The notes under the pieces are model-generated. The model was not told the DNA's origin. It made no database searches and saw only the letters and a list, made by a program, of their open reading frames with translations. Below, piece by piece: positions 34,399 through 43,152 of a stretch of DNA of 48,663 bases. The translations under genes were made by a program, and so were the position numbers. Position 1 is the first letter of the stretch, and each line of letters opens with the position of its first letter. The stretch covers positions 1-48,663 of the forward strand of contig JAFYMF010000058.1 of assembly GCA_017556745.1 (NCBI GenBank), written 5' to 3'. The stretch is from Clostridia bacterium (lineage in GTDB: Bacteria > Bacillota > Clostridia > Oscillospirales > CAG-272).

Positions 34399-35028
34399 AT
34401 GGCTGAGAAGGAATTTTATATAACGGTCAGCTGTGAGGCCGAGGCAGAGTTTGAAGAGAAAAGATCACGCTTTATCGGCACTGCCGCCCACGTAAAAAAT
34501 GAGGAAGAGGCCAAGGAGTTTACCGACAGAATAGCAAAAAAATACAAGGATGCCACCCACAACGTATACGCATACTACCTTGCAGGCGGTGCTCACGCAA
34601 AATATTCCGATGACGGCGAGCCGCAAGGTACTGCGGGTATGCCTGTCCTTGAGATAATAAAAAAATCCGGTGGGGACGATATCGCCGTGGTGGTAACCCG
34701 ATACTTCGGCGGCGTAAAGCTCGGTGCAGGCGGTCTTGTACGTGCTTATGCAGAGGCCGCAAAAATGGCAATTGATGCCGCAGGGATAGTTACCTTCCGT
34801 CTTTATACCGAGTTCACGGTAACTGTATCATACACCGACCACAGACTGTTTGAGTCACGCTTTTCCTCGAAGGGGGTTAAGGTCGACGGGTGCGAATTTT
34901 CTTCTGACGTTACCATGAAATGTGCGGTGCTCAAAAGCGAGTACGATTCCCTTGTCTCACTCATAAATGAATTGTCATCCGGAAAAATATCCCCCACTGT
35001 TATCGGTCAGAGATACGATTTTGAATAA
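34399..35028 (+). CDS. yigZ: YigZ/IMPACT family protein
   Basis: A 209-residue member of the UPF0029/IMPACT family. The N-terminal part has the conserved EKRSRFIGTAAHV, ATHNVYAYYLAG and DDGEPQGTAGMP blocks, followed by VVTRYFGGVKLGAGGLVRAY; the C-terminal about 80 residues form the small DUF1949-type ferredoxin-like domain. Eukaryotic relatives regulate the Gcn2 stress kinase; the bacterial role is not well defined but is thought to involve translation. It follows hflX closely and is probably in the same transcript. Confidence 0.9.
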   Translation: MAEKEFYITVSCEAEAEFEEKRSRFIGTAAHVKNEEEAKEFTDRIAKKYKDATHNVYAYYLAGGAHAKYSDDGEPQGTAGMPVLEIIKKSGGDDIAVVVTRYFGGVKLGAGGLVRAYAEAAKMAIDAAGIVTFRLYTEFTVTVSYTDHRLFESRFSSKGVKVDGCEFSSDVTMKCAVLKSEYDSLVSLINELSSGKISPTVIGQRYDFE

Positions 35029-35073
35029 ATATAAAAATAATAGCATATTTTATCGCATTTCCATGCTAATTTC

Positions 35074-35102
35074 TTGACAAATCAAGATTTTTACAATATA
35101 AT
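35074..35102 (+). promoter_or_regulatory. Consensus sigma-A promoter of the aspartate kinase gene
   Basis: TTGACA (35074-35079), exactly 17 bp, TATAAT (35097-35102): a perfect consensus. The leader to the GTG start is only about 50 bases, with no room for a lysine riboswitch, so the gene is not controlled that way here. Confidence 0.9.
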
Positions 35103-35156
35103 ATATTGTTGTATTATCGTCATTTTCATCATTATTATATAAAGGAGATTTTACCG

Positions 35157-36473
35157 GTGCAGCTTAAAGTAGTAAAATTTGGCGGCAGCTCTCTTGCAGA
35201 TGCCGAACACTTCAAAATGGTAAAAGAAATAGTCACTGCGGAAGAGGGACGCAGATACGTTATTCCTTCCGCACCCGGCAAGCGTTTTGCTGAGGATACC
35301 AAGGTTACCGATATGCTCTATAAATGCTACGAGCTTGCAAAAAAAGGCGAGAACATAGAGTCATATTTTAACCTTATCAAGGAGCGTTACAACCTTATTA
35401 TCGACGGTCTCGGTCTTGACTTTGACCTTTCCGATGAGTTCGTTAAGATAAAGAACGCTTTCATCCATCATGCAGGTAAGGACTATATTGCCAGCCGCGG
35501 CGAGTATCTCTCCGGTCTTGTTCTTGCAAACTATCTCGGCTTTGACTTTATTGATGCATCCGATGTTATCTACTTTACCGATAACGGTTCATTTGATGCG
35601 GATCGCACCAATGAGCTTCTCGGTGAGATTCTCAAAAATCATAAGTACGCCGTAATTCCCGGCTTCTACGGTTCTATGCCCAACGGTACTATTAAGACCT
35701 TCTCTCGCGGCGGTTCCGACATCACCGGCTCTATCGTTGCTCGTGCAGCAGAGGCTGATCTCTATGAGAACTGGACAGACGTTTCCGGCTTCATGATGGC
35801 TGACCCCAGAATCATCAAGGATCCTAAGCCCATTGACGTTGTTACATACAGAGAGCTCAGAGAGCTTTCTTACATGGGTGCGGGCGTTCTTCACGAGGAT
35901 TCTATCTTCCCTGTCAGATTCGCAGGTATTCCGATAAACATAAAGAACACCAACGACCGTACTGCTCCCGGTACTATGATCGTTCCCGAGACCGACGTTT
36001 ATGACACCGATCGTGTTATCACCGGTATTGCGGGTAAGAAGGGCTTCTCTGTTATCAGTATTGAGAAGGATATGATGAACGCTGAGGTAGGCTTCTGCCG
36101 TAAGGTTCTCGGTGTACTTGAGGAGCTTGGTATCTGCTTTGAGCATCTTCCCTCCGGTATCGATACCATGTGCGTTATCGTAAACTCTGCTGATATAGCT
36201 GAGTATCATGACAGACTCTTAAATAAGATCTGTGCCGCAGTTAATCCCGATACCATCTCCATTGAGGACGGTATGGCACTTGTAGCCGTTGTTGGACGTG
36301 CAATGGTCAAAAATCACGGTACTGCCGCTAAGGTATTCCGTGCGGTTGCAAAGGCTGACGTAAACATCAGAATGATCGACCAGGGTTCAAGTGAGTTCAA
36401 TATAATTCTCGGTGTTAATGAAAGCGACTTCGAGACCACCCTCAACGCAATTTATAATGAGTTTGTAAAATAA
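35157..36473 (+). CDS. lysC: Aspartate kinase
   Basis: A 438-residue aspartate kinase, the first enzyme toward lysine, threonine and methionine: aspartate + ATP gives aspartyl phosphate. I took the GTG at 35157 (VQLKVVKFGGSSLAD) because it follows AAAGGAGATTTTACC and places KFGGSS at the family's position; an upstream TTG start would add 17 untypical residues. The kinase part includes IPSAPGKRF, TFSRGGSDITG and WTDVSGFMMADPRI. Two C-terminal ACT domains (residues about 300-438; GFSVISIEKDMMN, NIRMIDQGSSEFNIILGV) imply allosteric feedback by an amino acid. It is monocistronic between a strong promoter and terminator. Confidence 0.93.
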   Translation: MQLKVVKFGGSSLADAEHFKMVKEIVTAEEGRRYVIPSAPGKRFAEDTKVTDMLYKCYELAKKGENIESYFNLIKERYNLIIDGLGLDFDLSDEFVKIKNAFIHHAGKDYIASRGEYLSGLVLANYLGFDFIDASDVIYFTDNGSFDADRTNELLGEILKNHKYAVIPGFYGSMPNGTIKTFSRGGSDITGSIVARAAEADLYENWTDVSGFMMADPRIIKDPKPIDVVTYRELRELSYMGAGVLHEDSIFPVRFAGIPINIKNTNDRTAPGTMIVPETDVYDTDRVITGIAGKKGFSVISIEKDMMNAEVGFCRKVLGVLEELGICFEHLPSGIDTMCVIVNSADIAEYHDRLLNKICAAVNPDTISIEDGMALVAVVGRAMVKNHGTAAKVFRAVAKADVNIRMIDQGSSEFNIILGVNESDFETTLNAIYNEFVK

Positions 36474-36478
36474 AGGGA

Positions 36479-36508
36479 CGGGGCTGCCACTTTATGGTGA
36501 CAGCCCCG
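36479..36508. terminator. Terminator shared by lysC and the HIT gene
   Basis: CGGGGCTG (36479-36486) pairs with CAGCCCCG (36501-36508), extended by a CCA/TGG pairing around CTTTA, then AATCATTTTATTTT. It lies between the converging lysC and HIT genes. Confidence 0.8.
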
Positions 36509-36527
36509 AATCATTTTATTTTCTTGT

Positions 36528-36875
36528 TCAGCACATTTTCTCGGCCATCTTTTCTCCGCCGAGAATGTGGAAGTGCAGATGCTTTACAGTCTGGCATGCA
36601 TCCTCACCGCAGTTGGTTATAACGCGGTAACCGTTCTTAAGTCCCTCTGCCTTAGCAATAGAGGGGATAGCTTCAAATATCTTTGCAACATAGAAACTGT
36701 TATTAAATTTGACCATATCAGCAGACTCGATATGATCCTTGGGAACAACCAAGATATGTACCGGTGCCTGAGGATTTATATCACGGAAAGCAAAGCAATA
36801 ATCGTTTTCATATACCTTCTGAGAGGGTATGTCACCGTTTATTATTTTACAAAAAAGGCAATCCGCATTAAGCAT
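36528..36875 (-). CDS. HIT-family nucleotide hydrolase (HinT-like)
   Basis: A 115-residue histidine-triad protein. The triad is His99, His101 and His103 (KHLHFHILGG). The N-terminal CLFCKIINGDIPSQKVYEND is the family hallmark, with Cys6 and Cys9 of the zinc site. HinT-type enzymes cleave adenosine phosphoramidates; a housekeeping role is likely. Length is typical. It has its own promoter (36905-36933) and shares a terminator with lysC. Confidence 0.92.
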   Translation of the reverse strand: MLNADCLFCKIINGDIPSQKVYENDYCFAFRDINPQAPVHILVVPKDHIESADMVKFNNSFYVAKIFEAIPSIAKAEGLKNGYRVITNCGEDACQTVKHLHFHILGGEKMAEKMC

Positions 36876-36904
36876 TATATTTTATCTCCTTTTGTTTTTT
36901 GTTT

Positions 36905-36933
36905 AGTATAACACATTAAGCGCACCATTTCAA
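36905..36933 (-). promoter_or_regulatory. Promoter of the HIT gene
   Basis: Minus strand: TTGAAA (36928-36933), 17-bp spacer, TATACT (36905-36910), about 30 bases before the HIT start. Confidence 0.7.
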
Positions 36934-36955
36934 GTATTTAACGAGGAAAAGAAAA

Positions 36956-37771
36956 GTGTACAGAATTTTTGATATTCACACCCACACCTATCCCGAAAAG
37001 ATTGCAGACCGTGCGGTAGTCAATCTCGGTAACTTCTACAATTTCGTTCCCGAGGGAAAGGGTATATATTCCGAGCTTGCCGCCTTGGCTCCCCAAAACG
37101 GCGTTGAAGGTTTTCTGCTCTTCTCGGTTGCAACCAATGCACATCAGGTAGAAAAGGTCAATGATTCTATTGCCGCCCTTGCCGCACAGTCGGTAAATGA
37201 AGGCTTTAAGACAGTTGGCTTCGCCGGAATGCATCAGGATTACCCCGACTTTGAAAAGGAGCTTATCCGCTCGTGGGATATGGGACTGCGCGGTGTGAAG
37301 ATACATCCCGACATTCAGGGGGTTGATATTGACGATCCCAAGCTTCTGCCTCTCTACAAGCTTATGGAGGGTAAAATGCCCCTTTACCTCCACATGGGTG
37401 ATGACCGTCCTCAGTACCGTTTTTCTGAGGCGAAAAAGCTTGCCCGTGTCCTTGATATGTTCCCTGACCTTGAGGTAGTTGCGGCACACCTCTCAGGCTA
37501 CAACTCCTGGGAGGACGGCATAAAGTATCTTGCGGGCAATCCCAACGTGTGGTATGATACCTCAAGTGCGGTATGGGCAATGACCCCCGAGTATGCAGGT
37601 GACGTTATCCACCGTCTTGGCACCGACAGAGTTATGTTTGGTACCGATTATCCTGTTATGCTTCCCCATCATGAAATAGAAAGGATTCTTGCAATCGACC
37701 TCACCGAAAAAGAGCGTGAGGATATATTCTATAACAACGCCGCAAGATTTCTTCACCTTGACGAAAAATAA
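36956..37771 (+). CDS. Amidohydrolase-family (TIM barrel) metal hydrolase
   Basis: A 271-residue protein of the amidohydrolase_2 type, starting at GTG behind GAGGAAAAG. Metal-binding and catalytic elements appear in order: DIHTHTYP (HxH), GVKIHPDIQG, LYLHMGDD, VAAHLSGY and FGTDYPV with the final Asp. Members hydrolyse or decarboxylate small cyclic or aromatic acids; the substrate here cannot be told. No signal peptide. It stands alone between the HIT gene (divergent) and its terminator at 37791-37819. Confidence 0.88.
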   Translation: MYRIFDIHTHTYPEKIADRAVVNLGNFYNFVPEGKGIYSELAALAPQNGVEGFLLFSVATNAHQVEKVNDSIAALAAQSVNEGFKTVGFAGMHQDYPDFEKELIRSWDMGLRGVKIHPDIQGVDIDDPKLLPLYKLMEGKMPLYLHMGDDRPQYRFSEAKKLARVLDMFPDLEVVAAHLSGYNSWEDGIKYLAGNPNVWYDTSSAVWAMTPEYAGDVIHRLGTDRVMFGTDYPVMLPHHEIERILAIDLTEKEREDIFYNNAARFLHLDEK

Positions 37772-37790
37772 TATAGTCAGCACACATTAT

Positions 37791-37819
37791 CCCGATGATT
37801 TTTTTCATCGGGATTTTTT
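37791..37819 (+). terminator. Terminator of the amidohydrolase gene
   Basis: CCCGATGA / TCATCGGG stem (37791-37798, 37805-37812) with a T6 loop, followed by ATTTTTTT. Very strong plus-strand terminator. Confidence 0.88.
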
Positions 37820-37831
37820 TGTGAAAAGGTA

Positions 37832-37883
37832 TTGACAAATCATTCTACATATTGTAGAATATAATCAATCTACATGATGTAGA
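37832..37883 (+). promoter_or_regulatory. Promoter with two BlaI/MecI-type operators
   Basis: TTGACA (37832-37837), 17-bp spacer, TAGAAT (37855-37860). Operator 1, ATTCTACATATTGTAGAAT (37842-37860), fills the spacer and the -10 box; operator 2, TCTACATGATGTAGA (37869-37883), covers the start of transcription. Both centre on TACA-N3-TGTA, the core recognised by BlaI/MecI repressors. Binding of the repressor encoded next door would shut off its own operon. Confidence 0.9.
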
Positions 37884-37899
37884 ATGGAGGTCAGGTATT

Positions 37900-38271
37900 A
37901 TGAACGATTATCAGATGGGTGCGGTTGAGTCACGATTTGCCGACATTATTTGGACAAGCGAGCCCCTCTCCTCATCACAGCTTGCAAAGATGAGTGAGGA
38001 AGCGTTTAACTGGAAGAAATCCACCACCTATACGGTTTTAAAGCGTCTATGCGATAAAGGGATCTTCAAAAACGAAAAAGGAACAGTTACATCTGTCATT
38101 TCCCGTGACGAGTTTTATTCACTGCAAAGCGAGAATTTCGTAAAGGAGACCTTTGGAGGTTCCCTGCCCGCATTCCTCACAGCATTTACCAAGCGCAACT
38201 CTCTCACACAGGATGAGGCCGATGCCCTAAGACGTCTGGTCAAGGAGTTTGATGAAAAGGAGGATAAATAA
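37900..38271 (+). CDS. BlaI/MecI-family repressor
   Basis: A 123-residue winged-helix repressor of the BlaI/MecI/CopY family. The N-terminal DNA-binding part (ESRFADIIWTSEPLSSSQLAKMSEEAFNWKKSTTYTVLKRL) has the classic WKxSTxYTxLKRL recognition helix; the C-terminal helices form the dimer. It represses its operon through the two operators upstream and is inactivated by cleavage once the M56 sensor is triggered. It abuts the sensor gene (stop then ATG with no gap). In this window the only regulated partner seen is the sensor itself; no beta-lactamase gene is present, so the signal and targets are unknown. Confidence 0.93.
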   Translation: MNDYQMGAVESRFADIIWTSEPLSSSQLAKMSEEAFNWKKSTTYTVLKRLCDKGIFKNEKGTVTSVISRDEFYSLQSENFVKETFGGSLPAFLTAFTKRNSLTQDEADALRRLVKEFDEKEDK

Positions 38272-40362
38272 ATGTCAGAGTTGTTTATTTCCCTGTTCAA
38301 TATGAGTATCACCGCGGTTTTGCCGATTCTCTTTATTATCATCTTCAGAGCGGTGTTCAAAAAGGTACCCAAAAGCATTATATGTATCCTTTGGTTACTT
38401 GCCGCGCTGAGACTTATTATTCCGGATTTCATTGAGAGTCCCGTCAGTATTATTCCAAGCACAGAAACAGTACCTCATAACATATTGGTTACCGAGGTAC
38501 CGTCTATCTCAAGCGGACTTTCTTATCTGAACAGCGTGGTAAATCCCGTCATCGGAGAAGCGCTTGCCCCCACCCCCGAGAGTAGTGTAACCCCCATGCA
38601 GATAATCACTTCTGCCGCTTCTTTTATTTGGATAATAGGAACAGCTCTTATGATCGGTTACGCTGTAGTGAGCTATATAAATATCAGACGCAGAGTCAGA
38701 GAAAGCATTCGTGACGATGGTAATATATTCCTCTGCGACAGGATCTCATCCCCATTTATTCTCGGTATCTTCCGTCCGAGGATATATCTGCCGTCAGATA
38801 TCGGTGGCAGTGACAGAGAATATGTGGTTGCCCACGAAAGGTGTCACTTGAAGCGTCTTGACCATCTTATCAAGCCGATAGCATTTCTTATTCTCTCGGT
38901 ATATTGGTTTAACCCATTTGTATGGCTGTCTTATATCCTGCTCTCACGTGATATTGAATTTGCCTGCGATGAGGGTGTTATCCGCCGTATGGGAGGCGAC
39001 TGCAAAAAGGGATATTCCGAGGCGCTTATCAACTGTTCCTCCCCTTCCCGACTTATCTCCGCCTGTCCTCTGGCATTTGGCGAGGTTGGAGTAAAGAGCC
39101 GTATCAGGCAGGTACTGAATTACAAAAAGCCCGCATTCTGGATAATTATTCTTGCCATCATCGCCGCCGCAGTACTGACGGCGTGTCTCTTGACTAACCC
39201 CAAAAAGGACGAATCTCCCGACATCCCGATCCTCGACATAGGGGATGATGAACAAGGTGATAAGAGTCCGCTTACCCTTGAAAAGCTGATAGAGCTGTCA
39301 AAGAAGGGGAAGGAGCTGACCTGGTCGGATTTTGATGGATATATAGGTTTTGACATAGGCTCGGGGCTTTTCATTATGAGATACGATATTGACGAGATGT
39401 TCTACGTGCTTGTTGGTGGCGGTTCGCCCTTAAGTGAGCCACCTCTGTATATCAGACTTTATGCAAACACCATGAACAGAGATTGTGTAGATATGACACA
39501 GGATGACGTTGAAGCGTTTATAAACAGCATCAAGGGTCAGACTCCCGTCCGCCGCATCTCACATAGATGGAGTGTATCCAGGGTAGGATATAACGACGCA
39601 ACGTTTAACAGACTTTGTAATCTCTACGGCATACCCAAAAACGCAAACCTTAACAGCGTGAAATCCCTTCCCGTCATAAAAATAACGAGCGTCAATGATC
39701 TTAATAAGTTCATGGAAAATCTTGATGGGTATATGTACTTTGGCCGTGAAATAGGAGATGACCCCTCATTCCGTGAGGTTGCCGAAAAATTTGACGGGGA
39801 GTTCTTTCTGGAAAATACACTCATACTTATATATAACCCATCAGGTTCCTTTGATGCCCGCTACGTAATAGATGATGCAGTGGTATATGAGAACGATAAG
39901 CTTTTCTTCGGTATATCGGACGTTTACGATGGTCCAAATTCCTTTATGGAAGAGGGTTGGCTTTTGTCCGTCCCGGTCAAAAATGAGGATATAAAGGGAG
40001 TTACAACGATATCGGCCAGTGAAATTATACCGGCAAGTTATGATGAGATACTTTCGGGTGACATAAAGGCACAGTACGTATTCAGAAACACGCAAGACGT
40101 TATTAAGCCAAGTCTCGTTCTCTTTGATAATAATAAGTTCCGCTTCGCGTACTCGGGGCTTTCGAGCTACCTCGCAATCGGTAATTACGAGGAAAAGGAC
40201 GGCAGATTTATCTTAAATACCTATGACGGTACCCACACATATGTGTTTAGAATAAACGATAACGGAATAACCTTCCTCGAAAGCGAGTCAAACGGCGGAT
40301 ATATGTTCGAGGTGAAGGAAGGCACCTTCTTTGAAAAGGTATTGGGAAAAGCCCCGCAGTAA
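38272..40362 (+). CDS. BlaR1-like M56 metalloprotease sensor with a non-PBP C-terminal domain
   Basis: A 696-residue membrane protein. Residues 1-310 form the M56 peptidase module: hydrophobic helices near 5-28, 35-50, 115-140, 200-225 and 286-308, with the zinc motif HERCH (His188-His192) and a downstream Glu in RDIEFACDEGVIRR. The outer domain (about 310-696) lacks the SxxK/KTG motifs of a penicillin-binding sensor, so it does not detect beta-lactams by acylation; it contains segments of unknown type (ELTWSDFDGYIGFDIGSGLF; FDNNKFRFAYSGLSSYLAIGNYEEKDGRFILNTYDGTHTYVF) that look like beta-rich binding modules. On signal it should cleave the neighbouring repressor. What it senses is unknown. 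Confidence 0.88.
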   Translation: MSELFISLFNMSITAVLPILFIIIFRAVFKKVPKSIICILWLLAALRLIIPDFIESPVSIIPSTETVPHNILVTEVPSISSGLSYLNSVVNPVIGEALAPTPESSVTPMQIITSAASFIWIIGTALMIGYAVVSYINIRRRVRESIRDDGNIFLCDRISSPFILGIFRPRIYLPSDIGGSDREYVVAHERCHLKRLDHLIKPIAFLILSVYWFNPFVWLSYILLSRDIEFACDEGVIRRMGGDCKKGYSEALINCSSPSRLISACPLAFGEVGVKSRIRQVLNYKKPAFWIIILAIIAAAVLTACLLTNPKKDESPDIPILDIGDDEQGDKSPLTLEKLIELSKKGKELTWSDFDGYIGFDIGSGLFIMRYDIDEMFYVLVGGGSPLSEPPLYIRLYANTMNRDCVDMTQDDVEAFINSIKGQTPVRRISHRWSVSRVGYNDATFNRLCNLYGIPKNANLNSVKSLPVIKITSVNDLNKFMENLDGYMYFGREIGDDPSFREVAEKFDGEFFLENTLILIYNPSGSFDARYVIDDAVVYENDKLFFGISDVYDGPNSFMEEGWLLSVPVKNEDIKGVTTISASEIIPASYDEILSGDIKAQYVFRNTQDVIKPSLVLFDNNKFRFAYSGLSSYLAIGNYEEKDGRFILNTYDGTHTYVFRINDNGITFLESESNGGYMFEVKEGTFFEKVLGKAPQ

Positions 40363-40383
40363 TAATATCATACTAAACGAACT

Positions 40384-40427
40384 AAACGGACGGTTGATTT
40401 TGTAGATCTAAACCGTCCGTTTACTTT
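40384..40427 (+). terminator. Terminator of the repressor-sensor operon
   Basis: AAACGGACGGTT (40384-40395) and AACCGTCCGTTT (40411-40422) form a perfect 12-bp stem, followed by ACTTTT. It begins 22 bases after the sensor stop. Confidence 0.85.
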
Positions 40428-40486
40428 TATGTGTCACCGCGTCGCAGCGGCGAAAAACAAAAGCCGAAAAGACAACCAAGGGATTA

Positions 40487-40515
40487 TTGTAAAAAGAGTG
40501 CCGATGTGTTATCAT
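40487..40515 (+). promoter_or_regulatory. Promoter of the XRE-GIN gene
   Basis: TTGTAA (40487-40492), 17-bp spacer, TATCAT (40510-40515), about 57 bases before the ATG. Confidence 0.5.
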
Positions 40516-40571
40516 AATTACAGAGTAAAGAACGATATCACTCCTACAAACCAAATACGGAGAAAAATAAA

Positions 40572-41852
40572 ATGAAGAAAAACAAGGAATTCAAGGATCT
40601 GATAGCCGAGCTGAGAAAAGAAAAGGGACTCACACAGGAGGAGCTTGCAGGTAAGCTCCGTATAACACCCCAGGCGGTCTCAAAATGGGAGAGAGGTGGG
40701 GGACTGCCGGACGTTACTCTCTTCCCCGACCTTGCAAGAGTACTCGGCGTATCTATAGGAAAATTATTTGGAGAGGATCAGAATAATAGCAGCGAATCAA
40801 CTGTCAAAAGCAGCTTGTTCGGTCTGCCGCTGGTGTATAATACACGAAATGTCGCCTGCTATTCCGACAAGGTACTCCTCTCAGCAAATGACCGCGAGGC
40901 AATATTTGATGACAGCAGCACAGTAAACTTCTCCTCACACACCATAACCAATCGCGGCCCGGGGGAAATACGTATCGCCAAGATAGAAACGGTTATAGAA
41001 AAGCGCTACGACCGTAGCTTTTCCGACACCTCACTCACAGAAGAATATTCCGGTTTCACCGGGATAGCCCTTGATGTCGCCTACCCTTCTTCCGTAAAGG
41101 TAATTCCCGAAGAAAACGGCTTTATCGGTGTTAAAGCAGTCGGAATTCCCGAGTTTATTGCGAGTATCGAGACATATCTGTCCGAGGAAGTTCTGTATAT
41201 AAAGGTAGACTCTTCCTACGGTCACGACAACAAAAAGGAAAACAATTACCTGACTGTTTTCATTCCCGAGAATTGCCGCGGCAATCACATAAAGATTTTC
41301 GGCTTGTCAAGTGTAGAACTGCAAACTGACTATGATACCTCATTCCTCTCTGTCTCCGGAAGCGGAACGATAAATGCAAAAAACGTTCACGGTAACCTTT
41401 GCGCAACCATCAGCGGATCGGGAATAATAGGGGTTGGTGACGTTTCGGGCGAAGGTGAGTTGTCCGTTGCAGGCTCGGGTATTATCAATGCGGGAGAGCT
41501 GGGTGAAAGATTCGAAATAAGAATAGCAGGTTCGGGAGTAATAACTGCAAAAAAGGCCAAGAATGCATCCACAGAGATAGCCGGATCGGGAGATATAAAA
41601 ATAGACGAGGTATCTGGGACACTGTTTTCCCAGATCGCAGGCTCGGGAGAAATACACTGCAGTAAGGGAGAGGTAGATAGGCTCACCGTGGCCATATACG
41701 GAAGCGGAGATTTTTACGGTAACGAGCTTACTGCAAAAGAGGCCGATATCCTGTCCGAAGGCTCAGGAAATATAGAACTGTACAGAATAACCGATTATTC
41801 TACCGAACACCTATCAGAGGATTCAGAGCTCAGAGTAAAAATAAGAGGTTAA
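40572..41852 (+). CDS. XRE regulator fused to a GIN/DUF2807-like beta-helix
   Basis: A 426-residue fusion. Residues about 6-65 form an XRE helix-turn-helix (LTQEELAGKLRITPQAVSKWERGGGLPDVTLFPDLARVLGVSIGKLFGE). From about residue 155 the protein resembles the GIN (DUF2807) head domain: a lead strand (FTGIALDVAYPSSVKVIPEE) and at least seven turns of a beta-helix built on the motif SGSG/AGSG (VSGSGTINAKNVHGN, ISGSGIIGVGDVSG, VAGSGIINAGELG, IAGSGVITAKKA, IAGSGDIKIDEVSG and so on). GIN domains usually sit outside the cell behind a signal or membrane anchor, but none is visible here, so this looks like a cytoplasmic DNA-binding version. It stands alone with its own promoter and terminator. Confidence 0.85.
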   Translation: MKKNKEFKDLIAELRKEKGLTQEELAGKLRITPQAVSKWERGGGLPDVTLFPDLARVLGVSIGKLFGEDQNNSSESTVKSSLFGLPLVYNTRNVACYSDKVLLSANDREAIFDDSSTVNFSSHTITNRGPGEIRIAKIETVIEKRYDRSFSDTSLTEEYSGFTGIALDVAYPSSVKVIPEENGFIGVKAVGIPEFIASIETYLSEEVLYIKVDSSYGHDNKKENNYLTVFIPENCRGNHIKIFGLSSVELQTDYDTSFLSVSGSGTINAKNVHGNLCATISGSGIIGVGDVSGEGELSVAGSGIINAGELGERFEIRIAGSGVITAKKAKNASTEIAGSGDIKIDEVSGTLFSQIAGSGEIHCSKGEVDRLTVAIYGSGDFYGNELTAKEADILSEGSGNIELYRITDYSTEHLSEDSELRVKIRG

Positions 41853-41858
41853 ACACAA

Positions 41859-41888
41859 AAAAGTCCGACAGAAATCTGTCGGACTTTT
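41859..41888. terminator. Bidirectional terminator between XRE-GIN and serpin genes
   Basis: AAAAGTCCGACAGA and TCTGTCGGACTTTT form a perfect 14-bp inverted repeat around AA, flanked by A and T runs. It serves both converging genes. Confidence 0.9.
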
Positions 41889-41894
41889 CTTATA

Positions 41895-43142
41895 TTATTT
41901 CACCGAATTAAGAGTTCCTATAAACACGGGAATATTATTCTCACAGTCGATTATCATATAGAGGAACGGACGGTCAAGATAAACGTACTTTACCTCATCA
42001 ACAAGATCAGCTCCTGTAGTATTGACCTCGATCATTGTAACCGCACCGGCTTTGGTACCTCTCTCATCTACAGAAATATAGGTCTTGTGAATGACCCTGT
42101 TTATAAATATATTTCCGTCAGAGGAGCTTCCTATTCCGGAAAAATCGGCCGCGGCGCCGTCAAAAGCATCCTTGATCCCCATATCCGCAAGTATGCTTGA
42201 CATCTCGCACTGATACTCGCTCTCAAACTTAGGTATAGAGTTGTAGACTCTGACCGTCTGTACATTGCTCAGCATGTTAAGAAGCTTTTCTCCGCTGAGC
42301 GTATCGATATAATCGGAAAGAGACATACCTTCTTTCGGGAGTAAAGCCGCAAAAGCATATTTTCCACCCACGTAATACTTTATAAAGCCCTCTGCATTAC
42401 CGTCGGTAATGTACTTGTTTTCAGAGCCGTGCATAAATTCCACGTTCTGCGTACCGCCTCCGTCAGGATAGAATTCACCATCTCTTACCTGATTCTCTTG
42501 ATAAATGTCGCTCCACTCCGCATCAAAGGCAAGTGCATTGATAAGATACATTATTACGTTCGCCGGAATTCTGTCAAGAACGTTCTTGATCATTCCGTCA
42601 GTTTCCCTCTCCACCCAATTATTGATATCCTTGAGAGTAGAGTCATCAAAGGGTGTTTTATAAATATCCGCGCCGTAATTATCTGCGTTTTTCTGGAGAA
42701 AATCACCGCTTACGTTAAAATGATCGGCAACCCAAATAGAATTTGCAACATTTAACTTGTATTTCTCCCCCTCGGGAAGCGATCTGAGATATTCCGAGAG
42801 AAAACCGTTCAGTTCATCTCTGCTTACCCCCAGAGTGTTCTCCATTTCAGCGAGAGTGTTACCCTCGGCACCGTTTACCGCCATTGCAAGGGCAGAAAGT
42901 ACAGACAGGGGAGATATAAGAGTATTCTTTCCGCTTTCCTCGGTATTTTGAAGCAAGCGAACAGAAAAATCAACAGCTTCTGACGATTTACCCTCATACT
43001 GGCCCTTGTTTCCCTGTGAGGGTATTATATCCTTCATCAGATCCTCTGCGGATATATTTCCGTTGCATCCCAACACAGAGGCAAGCAAAGCGTAAAGTAT
43101 AACCGCAGAAACGGTCCTTTTTATAAAACGGGTTATTTTCAT
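41895..43142 (-). CDS. Serpin lipoprotein 2 (serine protease inhibitor)
   Basis: A 415-residue surface serpin. The lipoprotein signal ends at Cys26 (ALLASVLGC). The serpin fold is clear: NTLISPLSVLSALAMAVNGAEGNTLAEM, ANSIWVADHF, INALAFDAEW, the hinge ERGTKAGAVT and the closing YLDRPFLYMIIDCENNIPVFIGTLNSVK. The hinge small residues indicate an inhibitory serpin. Counting from the hinge, the P1-P1' bond falls near Thr-Gly, a small P1 that suggests an elastase- or subtilisin-like target; this is inference. It follows serpin 1 by 10 bases in a sigma/anti-sigma operon. It is anchored outside the membrane, where it could trap host or competitor proteases. Confidence 0.93.
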   Translation of the reverse strand: MKITRFIKRTVSAVILYALLASVLGCNGNISAEDLMKDIIPSQGNKGQYEGKSSEAVDFSVRLLQNTEESGKNTLISPLSVLSALAMAVNGAEGNTLAEMENTLGVSRDELNGFLSEYLRSLPEGEKYKLNVANSIWVADHFNVSGDFLQKNADNYGADIYKTPFDDSTLKDINNWVERETDGMIKNVLDRIPANVIMYLINALAFDAEWSDIYQENQVRDGEFYPDGGGTQNVEFMHGSENKYITDGNAEGFIKYYVGGKYAFAALLPKEGMSLSDYIDTLSGEKLLNMLSNVQTVRVYNSIPKFESEYQCEMSSILADMGIKDAFDGAAADFSGIGSSSDGNIFINRVIHKTYISVDERGTKAGAVTMIEVNTTGADLVDEVKYVYLDRPFLYMIIDCENNIPVFIGTLNSVK

Positions 43143-43152
43143 ATCATTCTCC

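Noticed and set aside
35103..35156. Lysine riboswitch before lysC
   Set aside because: The leader is only about 50 bases and contains no suitable stems.
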